A stretch of DNA of 64,000 nucleotides from Talinum fruticosum (lineage: Eukaryota > Streptophyta > Magnoliopsida > Caryophyllales > Talinaceae), in NCBI GenBank assembly GCA_021018815.1, contig JAITYX010000007.1:2481001-2545000 (forward strand). The letters are read 5' to 3'. The translations under genes and the position numbers were made by a program. Every line of letters starts with the position of its first letter. The first letter of the stretch is position 1. This document shows positions 1 to 11,289 of this stretch, piece after piece. The notes under the pieces are model-generated. The model ran no database searches. It saw nothing but the letters and a program-made list of their open reading frames with translations, and had not been told where the DNA came from.

Positions 1-236
1 GGCGAGATGAGCGATTCAGGCGAGACGATGGACATGACCGACGAGAGAGAGTGAGAGAGAGTGAGAGAGAGAGAGCATCAGCAGCAGGAATAAACAGCAG
101 AGAGAGACAATGGACATGACCGACGAGAGAGAGACAACGGATAGTACGCCGGCGGGAGGACTCGCACCGGCAGATGATAGAGAGAGAGAAGAGAGTATGA
201 AGAGAGGTTACAAACAGGTGAGCGGAAATGAGGGGG
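1..236. repeat. GA-rich low-complexity tract with a 24-bp direct repeat
   Basis: Purine-rich (GA)n-like DNA interspersed with CAGCAG units. An identical 24-bp segment (ATGGACATGACC followed by a GA run) occurs at 28-51 and 110-133. No open frame of note. It could be the leader or LTR of an element that starts outside the window. Confidence 0.7.
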
Positions 237-619
237 ATTCTCGACCCCTTCCAAGTATTTTTTGTGATATTTTTTTTAATTAAAAATTTTCTTTTAATCC
301 GAACCTTTAAATTTTAACCGAATGGTTCGGATTAAAAGTGCTCACCTAATGAGTACAAAAACCCTTTATTTTCCTGTCACTTTGATTTTCTACAAAACGG
401 CTTGAATTTCTTAAAATTATCAAAGCCTTTTGATTTGAATTTCAAGAAATAGACTCAACGGAAACGATCGTAATCATCAATAATCATCATAAAATATCGA
501 CTCCTGCAAAGAGATTCATTTGTCATTGGCCCACATAAATCGCCAAGTTTAAGTTCAAGACTAGCTGCATTCCTCCAAGATCTTCCTACTGGAAATCCCT
601 ATAAATACATCATTCACAC
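237..619. other. AT-rich stretch, nothing recognised
   Basis: AT-rich DNA with no coding signal, repeat boundary or RNA gene that I can support. It lies directly upstream of the LINE fragment and could be its most decayed part. Confidence 0.5.
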
Positions 620-2240
620 AAGTCAATTTGACCAATTTTTGTGGTTTAAGAAATTCATTTTATCCTTTAATCATGATTGCTTTTTGAAAAAATTGATTAA
701 TTTTGAAGGCCTATCTATGATATCTTAGGATAAAATATGTACTTAAAAAACTAGGAGGTTTAGATTTAAGAAAAATACAACTAGTTAACCAAGTAATTTT
801 ATATAATTGATATGAAAATATCTCAATGAACCGGACAATTTGTTGATTAAAGTTACGAGAACTAAATACCCTTTATCTACTAACTTATTCGCACATAAGC
901 CAAAACCTTTGGACTTCCGGACATGGAAATGTCTACTTAAGGAAAGGGATATTTTTAACAAGGGCATAAGATAGAAAATAGGTAATGGTAAAATCACCAA
1001 ATATCACCCGTCTAATATTGGCATGGTTAGCAAAATTTATTGAACTATCTTAATATTAAGCAGCAGAATGTTTCATTTTTGGATGCAACTATTAGTGAAT
1101 TTATTACACCAAATAAGGAGTGAGATCTTGTTCTTCTTAATTCATTTTTACTGGGATATATTTGTCAATTAGTTAAAAGTATTCCTTTACCATGTCATGA
1201 AATTGAAGACTCTTTTTGTCGGGTCTCTCTAGTAGTGGTATTTTACTACCAAGTTAACGACATATAATGCACATAATATCCCTCCCAATAATCAATCATC
1301 TTTGGATTTTTCTTAGATGTGGAATGTTAACATAATGTCAAATTGAAACTTTTTCTTTGGTAAATATGCCATACTGTCTTATCTACACGTGGTATTTTTG
1401 CTAAAAGGGGTATTAATATCTACTTGTTTGTCCGCTTTGTCATTCCGATTGTGAACCGATAATTTATTTTTTTACGAGTGTCCATACACAAAGGAAACAT
1501 GAGACATATCTCACCAAGAGAAGTGGATTGAATTGAATATTACTCAACTAGGGGATCTCTCTACTAACGCTTCATTACAAATGCTTAGGAACTTGAAAAA
1601 ACAAAATCAATTGATGTGAATGATAAATTTGCTATAGAGCATCCGGAAAAGTTGAAATGCAGTAGTTTTGGACAATGAAAATTATAATCCTATTGCTATA
1701 ATTGTACGAGCCCGGATATCATAGGCATAATGGAAGGATACAGGGAGATTTGATCAGCATATCATGCCATCTATTATTTTTCAACCATCATTATCCATCA
1801 ACTAAACTTAATTTGCCCGGTGGAACAAGCTGCCGGCGGATTCATCAAAATTAATTTTCATGGATCAAAGTCAACATCGTTAGTTGCTCGGAGGATTTGT
1901 GAATAGGAATTGAGATGGAAGATTTATTCAAGTTGGGACATCTAATTTGGGTTCAGCATAAGTACTGGTGGTAGAGGCATGAGTTATGCAAAATGGAGTA
2001 CGTGCAGCTATACAAGCAAGTTTTTGTTCAATTGTCTATGAACGACATAAATTATCATCGAATCAATGATGGGCGAGATACAAGTTCATTGGGAGGTTCA
2101 TACTCTTATCCAATATCTAAGGTACGATTGTTGCTAAGTGTTCTTCTAGCATACATACTGAAAAGGGGAATCGGACTGCAGATCGTATTGTCAAATTTGG
2201 CCTCTTTATTTGTTCTTCCCTATTATGGTTGACACACACA
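620..2240 (+). pseudogene. Decayed L1-type LINE ORF2 3' half (RT C-terminus to RNase H)
   Basis: Read on the plus strand with frame changes, 700-1010 gives the pattern that follows the reverse transcriptase core in plant L1 ORF2 proteins: W-D-K-I-C, then K-K-L-G-G-L, R-K-I-Q-L-V-N-Q, a degenerate I-L-N-E-P-D and a K-G-I-R-x-K-I-G-N-G block. From about 1840 the frame resembles the plant RNase H-like domain (RVT_3): an I-K-x-N-F-x-G start, G-R-F-I-Q-V-G-T-S-N, then E-S-M-M-G and W-E-V-H-T-L-I-Q near 2070-2110. Stops and frameshifts occur throughout, and the catalytic RT core (YxDD) is not present, so this is a 5'-truncated dead copy. No clear poly-A tail or target duplication was seen. The family call is firm; the exact ends are approximate. 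Confidence 0.7.
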
Positions 2241-3080
2241 ATCGGTATCCATCTTGCAATTTCATCATTTTAATCTTTAACGCTAGCTAACAATCATGAG
2301 ATTAAAGTTAAAGAAAATGTAAATCATGTAAAAAAGCACAAATATTAACACATGTAAGATTTAAATTTCAAAATTTTAGTAATAATTCCTCAATTATATA
2401 TAATTTGAATACCAAAACAATGATGGTTGTCGTTTTTGGTTTATTTTCTTTCCATGTCCTAAATTTGTAATCAAATTGAAATAATTTACAATCAAATTAT
2501 AAGAATCAAGTTTAATATGATCAAATTGAAATTTTAATTTAAAGTAAGTTATAATAAAGTGTAGTAGTAATTTAAGATAGTTGTTTATATGCAAGAATTA
2601 TTTCTATCAAAAGTTTAACTTGATAAAGGCTTGAACCTTTGAAATAGATAACATTTGCAAACTAATAATTTAGTTTTTTAATAAATAAATTATAATATAT
2701 GTACACAACCTAGAAAGAATAAAAACTCTCTAATCTTTTTCATAAAAATCAGTCATCCTATCATATATTAGACTCTTGAGCGAGATCCACTTTTTCTGCC
2801 CCCTCCTTGGATTGGTTTCCATTTGCTTAGTTTCCATGACAATATTTTTCTCACATGGACATGTAAAAGAAAAGAAAAGGAGCTTCAACGTTGTTGACTG
2901 ACCTTTGTGCAACAACCATAAAAATGATTTTAATGAAATTGATTATAGAATTAATTTTCAGTTTCGAGTGAGATTAGATCTTTTATTTAATTAGAGGTTG
3001 ATTTTCTCCTTAAGATAGAAAAGTCAGTGATTCTATATGTATGCTTGAATCTGAAGCTCACTTCCTCTCTATAGCAATTC
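2241..3080. other. AT-rich spacer, nothing recognised
   Basis: Very AT-rich DNA between the LINE fragment and the putative gypsy LTR. The short open frames here have no recognisable domain and no codon bias. Confidence 0.5.
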
Positions 3081-6000
3081 TATTCTCTATCACATGTAGA
3101 CCCACCATCATATGGGGCTTTTCGATTTGATTTGTGGTTGTTTCGGTGGCTCTAGTAGCCGTAGGGTACATTATACCCAGTAATGCCGGTAAATTCGGAA
3201 CTTAGATATACAACTAGACTTCCGTATCCATGACTCAAGAATTCACTTGTGGGCTACCTCGCTAATTAATTTTACACAAATTCATATGATAGTTTAAAGG
3301 GCTTAAGTATGTAATTGCTATGGTCTTTTAGAAATAAGTATCACCCCGATTAATCATGGATAACTCTTTCCCTTAATTAGAAAATTATTATAGAACCTTT
3401 TTGAATCAATTTGCTAGTAGATTGGTTACTAGGTGATAGCTGATATTTTTCTAATACTTAATGCTCTAATTTGATTAAATTCTAGTGCTAGTAATAGAGT
3501 TATCAATATTAGTAGGGTTTATATTAGGGATAGGCTTAAGAAAACTAATAACTAAGGGAAAAAGGAGAAGATCTGTTAGTGGTTGTCTTATATAGTTTAA
3601 CTCATGGGTAGATTAATTTGTGTGTTAATGATAAATAAAGATTTGCATGGTGGATATAGATTTTACTAAGTGTTTTTATAAATTTGATATCTTTGATAAT
3701 TATTTATTTGCTTGTTTAGTTATTTTCTTTAGTTTGTCAATTTTATTTATAATTTTATAGCATTCAATATTAATTTTCTTCCCCCCAAAGTCTAGGCTTT
3801 TAGGTTAGTTTTAATAAGTTTACATTAATTTAATTGAATCTTTATATATTTTAATTTTCAAATTATTTTTCTGTTAGTTTTTATTATTTTGAGTCAGTTT
3901 GTTAGAAATTAAGTTCAAAATAGTGCCTTTTATTATTTTTCTTGTTTCATATGTTTTTAGAGTTTATGTAGAGTCCTAGTTTGTTGTGATTAAATTTCAG
4001 AATTTTCGGAATTAATTTGACATTTTTTAGATTTAATTCTTGAATTTAATTCTTGTAGATTTTTAGTTTGATTAATTATAAATTCTGTTGAGGTCCGAAG
4101 TTTTTTTTCAATATTCTGGTTAATTTTGTTATTTATTTTTGTAATTATTTTAATATAGATTATTACTCATTTAATTTTTTATTTTAGATTCCTGTTTGTT
4201 GTACTGTTTTAGTTTTCTGTTTTAATTATTCTAAAATAATACAAAAAGATATTTTTGGGTTGTTAGAATTTTTATCTTCTGTATGTATCATTTATTTAGG
4301 TTGTTAGATAATTTTATGTGATTTTTAGTAATTAATTTTCTGATTGATATTTTCTTTTTTGTTTTATAGAGTAGTAAATTTAATTAGATTAAAGCATACA
4401 TATTATTATATCTTTCCTCATGGATTCGATACCTACTTACCCATGTTATATTGTTAATTGTAAGACTAATGAAGGTTTGCTCGGGAAGAGTCCGAGTCAC
4501 CCTAGAGGGGGTGAATAGGGTGATGGAGGATTTTCTTAAAAATTCAAACTCTTTTACCAAAGAAGGGACAGAAATGCATTCCGAGTCAAAAGCTTAGTCG
4601 AAAAGTATGGACTCGTAAATGCTCGTAAAGAGTACAGAAGCAAATTTAAGCTAAAGCTTTGAGGCTGTCCGAGTCTAGAATGACTCGTAAAGTAAACACT
4701 CGGAGATTACGTGGAAACCCTCCCGGGGCAGAAAACCACGGACCGTGCTAGTCCAAGCACGAAGTCAAATCCACTATTTTGAGTCCACAAAATACCGTAG
4801 AATGACTCGAACCTGAGTTGCTCCCTTAGACAGCCTCTTTACAAGTTTTCCTAGACTCGAAATTCCCTAATCCGATCTAGTACTTCCTAGCTGAGATAAC
4901 CCTTACAGTTAGGTACAATTAAGTTGAGTTAACCTTTACAGCTTAGTCAAGGGACCTTACTCGTAAAGTAAGAAAGTGTTTGTAACTAAGTACAAGAGCT
5001 TACAACTCGTAAAGTAATGAATTACGAGTGGGAGTTGTAAGTAGAAGATTGAGAGTAAATACAATGACTTTGCTTAAGTACGTGTATTAACAATAGGTTC
5101 GGCAATCTTCAAGTCTTGAAAGTTGGCTTCTATTTATAGATAACCAGGTAGAGTAGCCGTTATCTCGTTCTGCTGACCGAGAGTCCTTTGTGATCTGTTG
5201 AAAAGAGCTTTCGAGTCACTCGAAAGTATCCGTTGTGATGTGAACGTTGGGCAACGGTTTCACTCTCTTGGAAGTCCCAAAACCACCGGCGGTGTCCGGA
5301 AGGATAAGGTGAAAACCATCGTTAAGCTTGGCGTTTCAGTTTTCCAGATTTGGAAATAGACAGCCACGACACAATCTACGGGGACTGGAACAGAGAAGAG
5401 GAAAAGCCACGTCTGTTGGTGATTTGACGTTTTGAAGCCGGTTACTTTTGTAATTCAAAAAGTGTATCCTCGTTTGAATAACCTACAAATGTAAATCAAA
5501 TTTTGGTTCTCAAAGTATAAAATACTTTGGTCCACGATTAGACACAGATAATAAAATAATTAAGATAATTAAGTAACTAATTATCCGAGTCGGAAAGTGA
5601 GTGGAATTTTCCGAGTCTAATATCTATGAAACTCAAAATTCCATCGAGTTAGTCTAAGTGAAGAATCAAGCTGCATAAGAATATCGAGTGAAATAACTTG
5701 ACATAGACTAAGCACGATTCGGACTAGAATTACCGACTCCAACAAAGTAGAACTTAAAACATGAAGTCGGACTCGAGTGTGATAAAGCGAAAAACTAGTC
5801 AATTCAAGTATGCAATATATCTAAAGGATGAGGGACTCGTAACCGAGTCGGACAAGCATATCTCGTTTTCCGAGTCACACAGAGACAAGCAAGAATACGA
5901 GAAGTAAATGCTATATCACTTAGAAAATATGCTTTATTACTTCATAAAAGTTTCTAAGGATCCGAGAATGCCTTGGAATCAAAACTCTATACTTAAGAAG

Positions 6001-6105
6001 TTCTTATACCGATTCCTTCGATACAACTCGGAAATGTGTTGGGCGGTGTCCGAGTCTTCAACTAAGTAGTGTTTTAATTTATAACCGTATGACAAGCTAA
6101 AATTT
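3081..6105 (+). repeat. Putative 3' portion of the Athila-like 5' LTR (interrupted)
   Basis: The T-rich DNA of 3660-4469 plus 6061-6105 directly precedes the tRNA-Asp-type primer site and carries the C-A-T-G-G-A-T-T-C-G-A-T-A-C-C block expected shortly before the end of Athila-type LTRs. The solo LTR 4470-6060 splits it. The left end is not identifiable, and 3081 is only where the character of the DNA changes. Confidence 0.4.
4470..6060 (-). mobile_element. Solo LTR of the SIRE-like copia family
   Basis: A 1,591-bp LTR of the same family as element A, bounded by TG...CA and flanked by a perfect 5-bp target duplication ACTAA (4465-4469 and 6061-6065). Orientation is minus, since the LTR 3' end lies at the left. 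A TATA box (TATAAATAG on the minus strand, about 5130-5139) marks the LTR promoter. No internal sequence is attached, so it is the product of LTR-LTR recombination. Confidence 0.93.
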
Positions 6106-6123
6106 TGGTGCCGTTGCTTGGCG
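6106..6123 (+). other. Primer-binding site, tRNA-Asp type (Athila-like)
   Basis: TGGTGCCGTTGCTTGGCG is close to TGGCGCCGTTGCCGGGG, the complement of the plant tRNA-Asp 3' end used as primer by Athila elements. The differences are mostly C-to-T. The following 6124-6292 is T-rich leader with no coding signal. Confidence 0.75.
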
Positions 6124-8639
6124 AAAGAAATAATAGTGGTTAGTTTGTGTCTGTTTAGATTTACTACTTTTTCTTGAGTTTAATAGTTTATTTTCGTACT
6201 TTGTTTGAGTTTGTTTTAGGTAGATTTTTTTTTACAAGGAGTAGACATTTGACAAAGTTGAAAGCGAAGTAAGCGATTCCGATTATGTTATTTGAAAGTT
6301 TGCTCGTGGAGAGGTAAAGTCACCCTAGAGGAAGGGTGAATAGGGTGATGAAGAATTTCTTAGAAAATTAAGCTATTTGGCTCGGAATAGAAGCGTAAGT
6401 GAATTCCGAGTCTGTTTGGGAGTCGGACAATAGTCACTCGGAATACAGCTTAAGAAAGTCCGAGTCTAGAATGAGCTCGTAAAGTGAACACTCGGAGATT
6501 TACGTGGAAACCCTCATGGGGCAGAAAACCACGGACCGTGCTAATCCAAGCACGAAGTCAAATCCACTATTTTGAGTCCACAAAATACCGTGAACTTGAC
6601 GGAACCCGAGCTGCTCCCTTAGACAACTCTTACAAGTTTTTCCTAGACTCGAAGTTCCCTTATCTCGATCTAGTACTTCCTAGCCGAGACACTCTTTACA
6701 GCTAGGGGCAACTAAGCTAAGTTAATCCTTACAGCTTAGCCAAGGGACCTTACAGAGAAAGTAAGAAAGTGTTTGTAACTTGGTACAAGACCTTACAACT
6801 CGAAAGTAATGAATTACAGAGTGGGAGTTGTAAGTAGAAGATTGAAAGTAAATACAATGACTTTGCTCAAGTACGTGTATTAACAACAATTTCGGCCCAT
6901 CTTCAAGTCTTGTGAAGTGGCTTCCATTTATAGATGACCAGGCGAGTAGCCGTTATCTTCATCTCGCTGACCGAGAGTCCTCTCGTGACCGTTGATAGAA
7001 GCTTTCGAGTCACTCGAAAGTATCCGTTGTAATGTGAACGTTGGACAATGGTTTAACTCTCTTGGAAGTCCCAAAACCACTGGTGGTGTCTTTAAAGATA
7101 AGGTGGAAACCACCGTTAAGCTTGGCGTTCCAGTTTTCCAGATTTGGAAACAGATGCAGCTCTAACACAATCTTCCGGGACTCGAGCGGAGAAGGTGAAA
7201 AGCCATGTCTCGCTGGTGATTTGACGTTCGAAGCCAGGTTACTTTTGTAGTTTAAAAAGCGTATCCTCGTTTGAATAACCTACAAAAGTAAATCAATTTT
7301 GGTTCTCAAAGTATAAAATACTTTGGTCCAAGATTAGACACGGATAATAAAATAATTATGATAATTAATCAATTAATTATCCGAGTTAGAAACGAAATGG
7401 AATTTTCTCGAGTCTAATATCCATGACACTCGTAATTCCATCCGACTTAGTCTAAGCGAAGAATCAAGTTCAAGTAAAGAATATCGTAGTAAAGTAACTT
7501 GAAATAGACTAAGTATGAAATAGACTAGAGGTACTTACTCTAATGAAATAGAGTTTATAATCGAAGCTAGTTTCGAGTGAGAGAAGGTGAAACACTAGTC
7601 CACTCAATCTGCGATAAATCCGAGTGATGCTTGGACTTAGAACAAAGAATCGCTTTTCGAGTCACTTAAAGAAGCGCAATAAACACATGAAGTGCAAGCT
7701 GTATGTAACACCCCTAGACCCACCCTAGCAAGTATTACATGCCGAGGCTCCCGAGAGGAACCCCTAAGGCTGCTTAAGATCTCAACTTGGTGTTAATAAC
7801 CCTTTCTTGGATTGGCGAAAGCGTAATTCTAAGTTTTCAAAGGTTTTTCTCGAAATTTTGGCAAAGTTTCCTCTGTAAGCTGGCTAAACCCATAGGCTTA
7901 AAGCCCTAACCCCGCACGAAATACAATCTTAAACTCAACGAGCCACACGCTCGGAGAAACACAACACAACTCAACGAGCCACATGCTCGGAGTATTCACA
8001 TAGGGATTTTACATTCATAGGTAAAACTTAAGTTCGAGATACAACAGTCTTTACAACATCTTTACAAACAAAAGACAGAAAAACATGCAGTAAGTCCAAG
8101 CATCTCCTATTCGTCCGCTATTTCCAAAAGCCAAAGGCAACTCCTGCTGGTCTTAACTTCGTACTCGAAATGTTGGTGACGTCATGAGCTCACTAGCCTA
8201 GTGAATAATCCAAACCCAACCCCGGGTTTCACTTAACAAACACACGTAAGTTCATAACTCATTCATGACATGCGATTCGGATCACACATGCTTAAGACAT
8301 GCGAGATTCTAAACTTACCAACTTGCCGAGAAACATAATGACATCACTTACTCATGAATTCAATCAAACATACTTCATTCATATTTCTACACAAGTCATA
8401 GAATCATTTATCATGTAAATCATCATAAATCATGGCTTAGTTCTTATCGCAATCATTTCTTACGAAAATAGGATTCGATCTTCTTCTTATTCTTCTTATT
8501 CTTCTTCTTGAGTTCAATCATGCATTTCATAAATCATCGATTCGTTCTTTCTTGTTCGATATGCACGATCATTCGTTTCTTCATATCATAATTCTTGTAA
8601 ATCTTCTTAGTTTCGAATGGAAAGAAGATTTATGTTCCG

Positions 8640-8870
8640 CTCTAAAGACCCAGTTCTTGGAGCCAAAACAATTCGTGGGCTCGGTTCACGGAGGCATACA
8701 ATTCGTGGCCTCGAGGCATAACAATTCGTGGCCTCGAGGCAGCCTCCCTTCCCTGAAGGACGCATACTCGTCAATTCTTCGTGGAAGCAATTTAATTCGT
8801 GGCTTCAGGTTGACGAGACACTTCTATGGCCATAGCTTCAGAGGGTTCTTCAATTCGTGGGGTCTTAGAT
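8640..8870 (+). repeat. Imperfect tandem AATTCGTGG motif block
   Basis: The motif AATTCGTGG occurs six times between 8670 and 8865, several followed by CCTCGAGGCA or a variant, with irregular spacing of 20-60 bp. It lies within the 3.0-kb solo LTR, possibly in its U3 region. The open frame across it is a by-product of the repeats. Confidence 0.75.
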
Positions 8871-9789
8871 TAATAACACAATCCTTTCTCCCTTCTTTAG
8901 TGCTTTATGTTTCTTATCTTCTTATTACTTATACATAAGAAATACTTAATTCATATAATTCATGCTCAACACGTTCATGCGTAACTTCTTCAAAACAAGC
9001 AATTCACATAAGCAAGTTCTAACTCAATCAATTCATTTCACATGTGCATGCTTATGTCATTTACAATCGATCTAATTCAGGATAAACACATAATCACATA
9101 AACATGTCAAATAGGATTCCTAATCAACGAACTCATCGTTTTCATGATCGCGTATTATCGCGTATAAGTGGTTTATGGTTCTATATGCTTTCTTAATCGA
9201 TAAGTATCTCTTAATCTAGCCATATAGCTTCTTAAATCTCAGTTCTTGATTCAGTTACTCATTTAGTTCGATTTTGCTCAAAACAGGACATTTTCACTTA
9301 AAATTACATATCTCCCAATCTACTCATCCAATGCATACCAAATTTTACAGGAAATTCTCATAAATTACCACGAAACTGCAGTAAAATTTTCAGGAAATTT
9401 GGGCTACACATGAATTCACAGAAATTGGGACAGCATGCATAATTACCGAAAATCTGCACATAATCATGAAATTAACTTTCCGATTTTTCCCCTAATTCTC
9501 CTCAAGCTAATCTCATCCAATTCTCAATAATCATGCTCAATAATATTTAAACATCACAAATTTAGAACTGGATATCACATAATCACAACATGCTCTTTGA
9601 TTCGTGAGTTGCTTAGTTTCGTGAATTTAAGCCTCTAACTTCTTCAATTAACTTAGGGTTTCCAATTTCATGGATCAATTTCGAGTTCAAGCCACCTAAT
9701 TCATTTTAATTCTTGAGGATGAATTCAGATTACTCACCTTAGATTCTTAGAGGTTCTAAGAATTCAGTTTTGGAAGGTTTTCGAATTAA

Positions 9790-10430
9790 TTTCAATTTCT
9801 GTTTCCTTTTCTCCCTCTCGGTTCCCCCTTCCTTCTTCTTCCAGGCGCCCATCGCTTCTACCCTCGCTTAAACTCTCGCTGCCTTCCTCTACTCTATTGT
9901 TTTCGGGTTATCAAACCCCTAGCCTCGGTTCTGTTCGGTCTCGCCGGCTCCTCTTCGCGCTCGCCGGCCATGCGAGCACGCCGTGCTCCTCTCGCCTCTC
10001 TGTCCCTACGCTGGCTCTCATCCTCCTCTCGCTTTCCTCTCGCTTCTGCGTTCTTTCGTGCCCCTTTCTTCTTTTGCTCTGCTCGGCCTCCCGATCCCTC
10101 GCTCTCCCTTCGCCCACCGGCGGCGGCATCCTCGCCGCTCAGGCGGCCACGGCCGCCGGCTCTCGGCCTTATCCCTCTCTCGCTTTGTTCCGCTTCCTCT
10201 TACTTCCCTCTCGGCTCAGCCTCGCTTCGTCTCGCTCTCGCTTCTTCTTTTCTTTCCTTGCTTCGCTTCCGCTCCTTTCTTTCCCTTTCCTCTTCCTCTT
10301 GGTCTCCCTCTGCTTTACCTTGCTTTCCCTTGCCTCTACTTTCCCGTTCCTTTCTTTCCCCGCTTCGCTTCCTCGTTCCTCCTCTTTTGTTCTCAATCCC
10401 AATTTCTCTCTCCTCTTCTCCTAATCACAG
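9790..10430. repeat. Strand-asymmetric pyrimidine-rich block
   Basis: About 640 bp are dominated by C and T on the plus strand (CTCGCT, CTTCCT and TCTCGC units). This opens long frames in several phases at once, which is a composition effect. On the LTR's own (minus) strand it would be an unusually GA-rich stretch. Confidence 0.8.
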
Positions 10431-10896
10431 ACTAATTAAGTTGTCTGTTTCAATCCAATTGGACCCTTAATTTCCAAACTTCGGTTTTCGCCAAGCACTC
10501 CTACTCTCATTTTCCTTTCTTTTTTTTTTCTTTTGATTTTCTCGCTTTGGACCTTGAAAATTTGGGCCCAACTTCAATCTCAATAAGCCCAATAAGCTAA
10601 CCCATGCTCGGTTTCGGTTCTCGGGTTTTTAATTCCGACTCAAAAAATTCTAATTCACTTAATTTAATAATTTCAAATTTTCACTTAACTTTTAGTAATT
10701 TAATTTACTAGCAAGCAAACATCTCGAAATTTCGGGGTCCCACACTCGTAGTACTTAGAGAAGATACCATTTCATTCAGAAAAGTTTCTAAAACACAGAG
10801 AATGCCTTGGAATCAAAACTCTATAAATACGAGATGGTTATTTCGATTCATGTAATGTAACTCGTAAATGCGTTGAGCAGATGTCTCGAGTCTTCA

Positions 10897-10915
10897 ATCT
10901 CCCCTTTTGATGAAA
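10897..10915 (-). other. Element A polypurine tract
   Basis: Minus strand reads CATCAAAAGGGGAGAT directly against the 3' LTR, the usual plus-strand priming tract of this family (same block at 30439, 48480 and 61123). Confidence 0.85.
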
Positions 10916-11289
10916 GGCATTCCATGCTTAGACGTAAACTTTGTTAGTGAAAAGGATCCGACTCGAATAGTTGCTCATAAAAGAAATTAAGTAAAGTATG
11001 CTTAGTGTATCGGAGCATAACGAAAACAATCGAGCTTAAAGCAAAAATATGCTAAATAATGAAATAATGTTAACTCGAAAGATTGTGAACACGAAGTTAT
11101 AGAAGAGAAAGCATTACTTCATTGAACTTAACAAAATTACATAGATTGAAAGGGAAAGCTCCCCTAAACTAGACAACAAGTTTTCGACTCTATTTCTCCC
11201 CTTGCCTTTCAAAGCAAAAACAACGGAAAAGAAAATACAAGGAAGATGTCCGGACAAAACAAAGGAGAGAAAATCTTTCGTAAAGAGGA
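10916..11289 (-). other. Element A 3' untranslated region
   Basis: Non-coding DNA between the decayed end of the third ORF and the polypurine tract, similar to 30456-30923 and 48500-48881. No motif of its own was seen. Confidence 0.6.

Larger units (their letters stand above)
7704..10744 (-). mobile_element. 3.0-kb gypsy-type solo LTR nested in the element A LTR
   Basis: The insert begins TGTAACACCCC and ends GGGGTCCCACA, so the termini are TG...CA with short imperfect inverted ends. The intact homologous site in the other LTR (19980) reads straight through CTGTA. The flanks here are CTGTA (7699-7703) and CTCGTA (10745-10750), an imperfect duplication differing by one inserted C. Orientation is taken as minus because the segment CACTAG...GAGCTCATGACGTCA (minus strand, near 8180-8200) matches one in the plus-oriented solo LTR at 21270-23896. 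That motif and the TGTRRxACCCC ends suggest a chromovirus (Tekay/Del-like) LTR. Inside are a repeated CACGCTCGGAG/CATGCTCGGAG unit (7935-7995), a tandem motif block and a pyrimidine block. Confidence 0.8.
6293..10896 (-). repeat. Element A 3' LTR, split by a 3.0-kb insertion
   Basis: LTR sequence at 6293-7703 and 10745-10896 (1,563 bp without the insert) is closely similar to 18608-20134. TG...CA ends; TATA box on the minus strand near 6928-6937. Unlike the other LTR it keeps about 33 bp near 7137-7175. Confidence 0.93.

Noticed and set aside
1..240. Coding start of a host gene upstream of the window
   Set aside because: No splice site or conserved frame; GA-repeat composition only.
6484..6705. 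Small protein repeated at 18797-18985
   Set aside because: Same open frame in both LTRs of element A; LTR U5/R sequence, not a gene.
8552..8938. 128-codon open frame
   Set aside because: Spans the AATTCGTGG repeat block of the solo LTR; no domain, and the frame is explained by the repeats.
9897..10470. Three overlapping long plus-strand open frames and a minus-strand one
   Set aside because: All arise from the one-strand pyrimidine bias; translations are Ser/Leu/Pro/Arg low complexity and the region lies inside a solo LTR.
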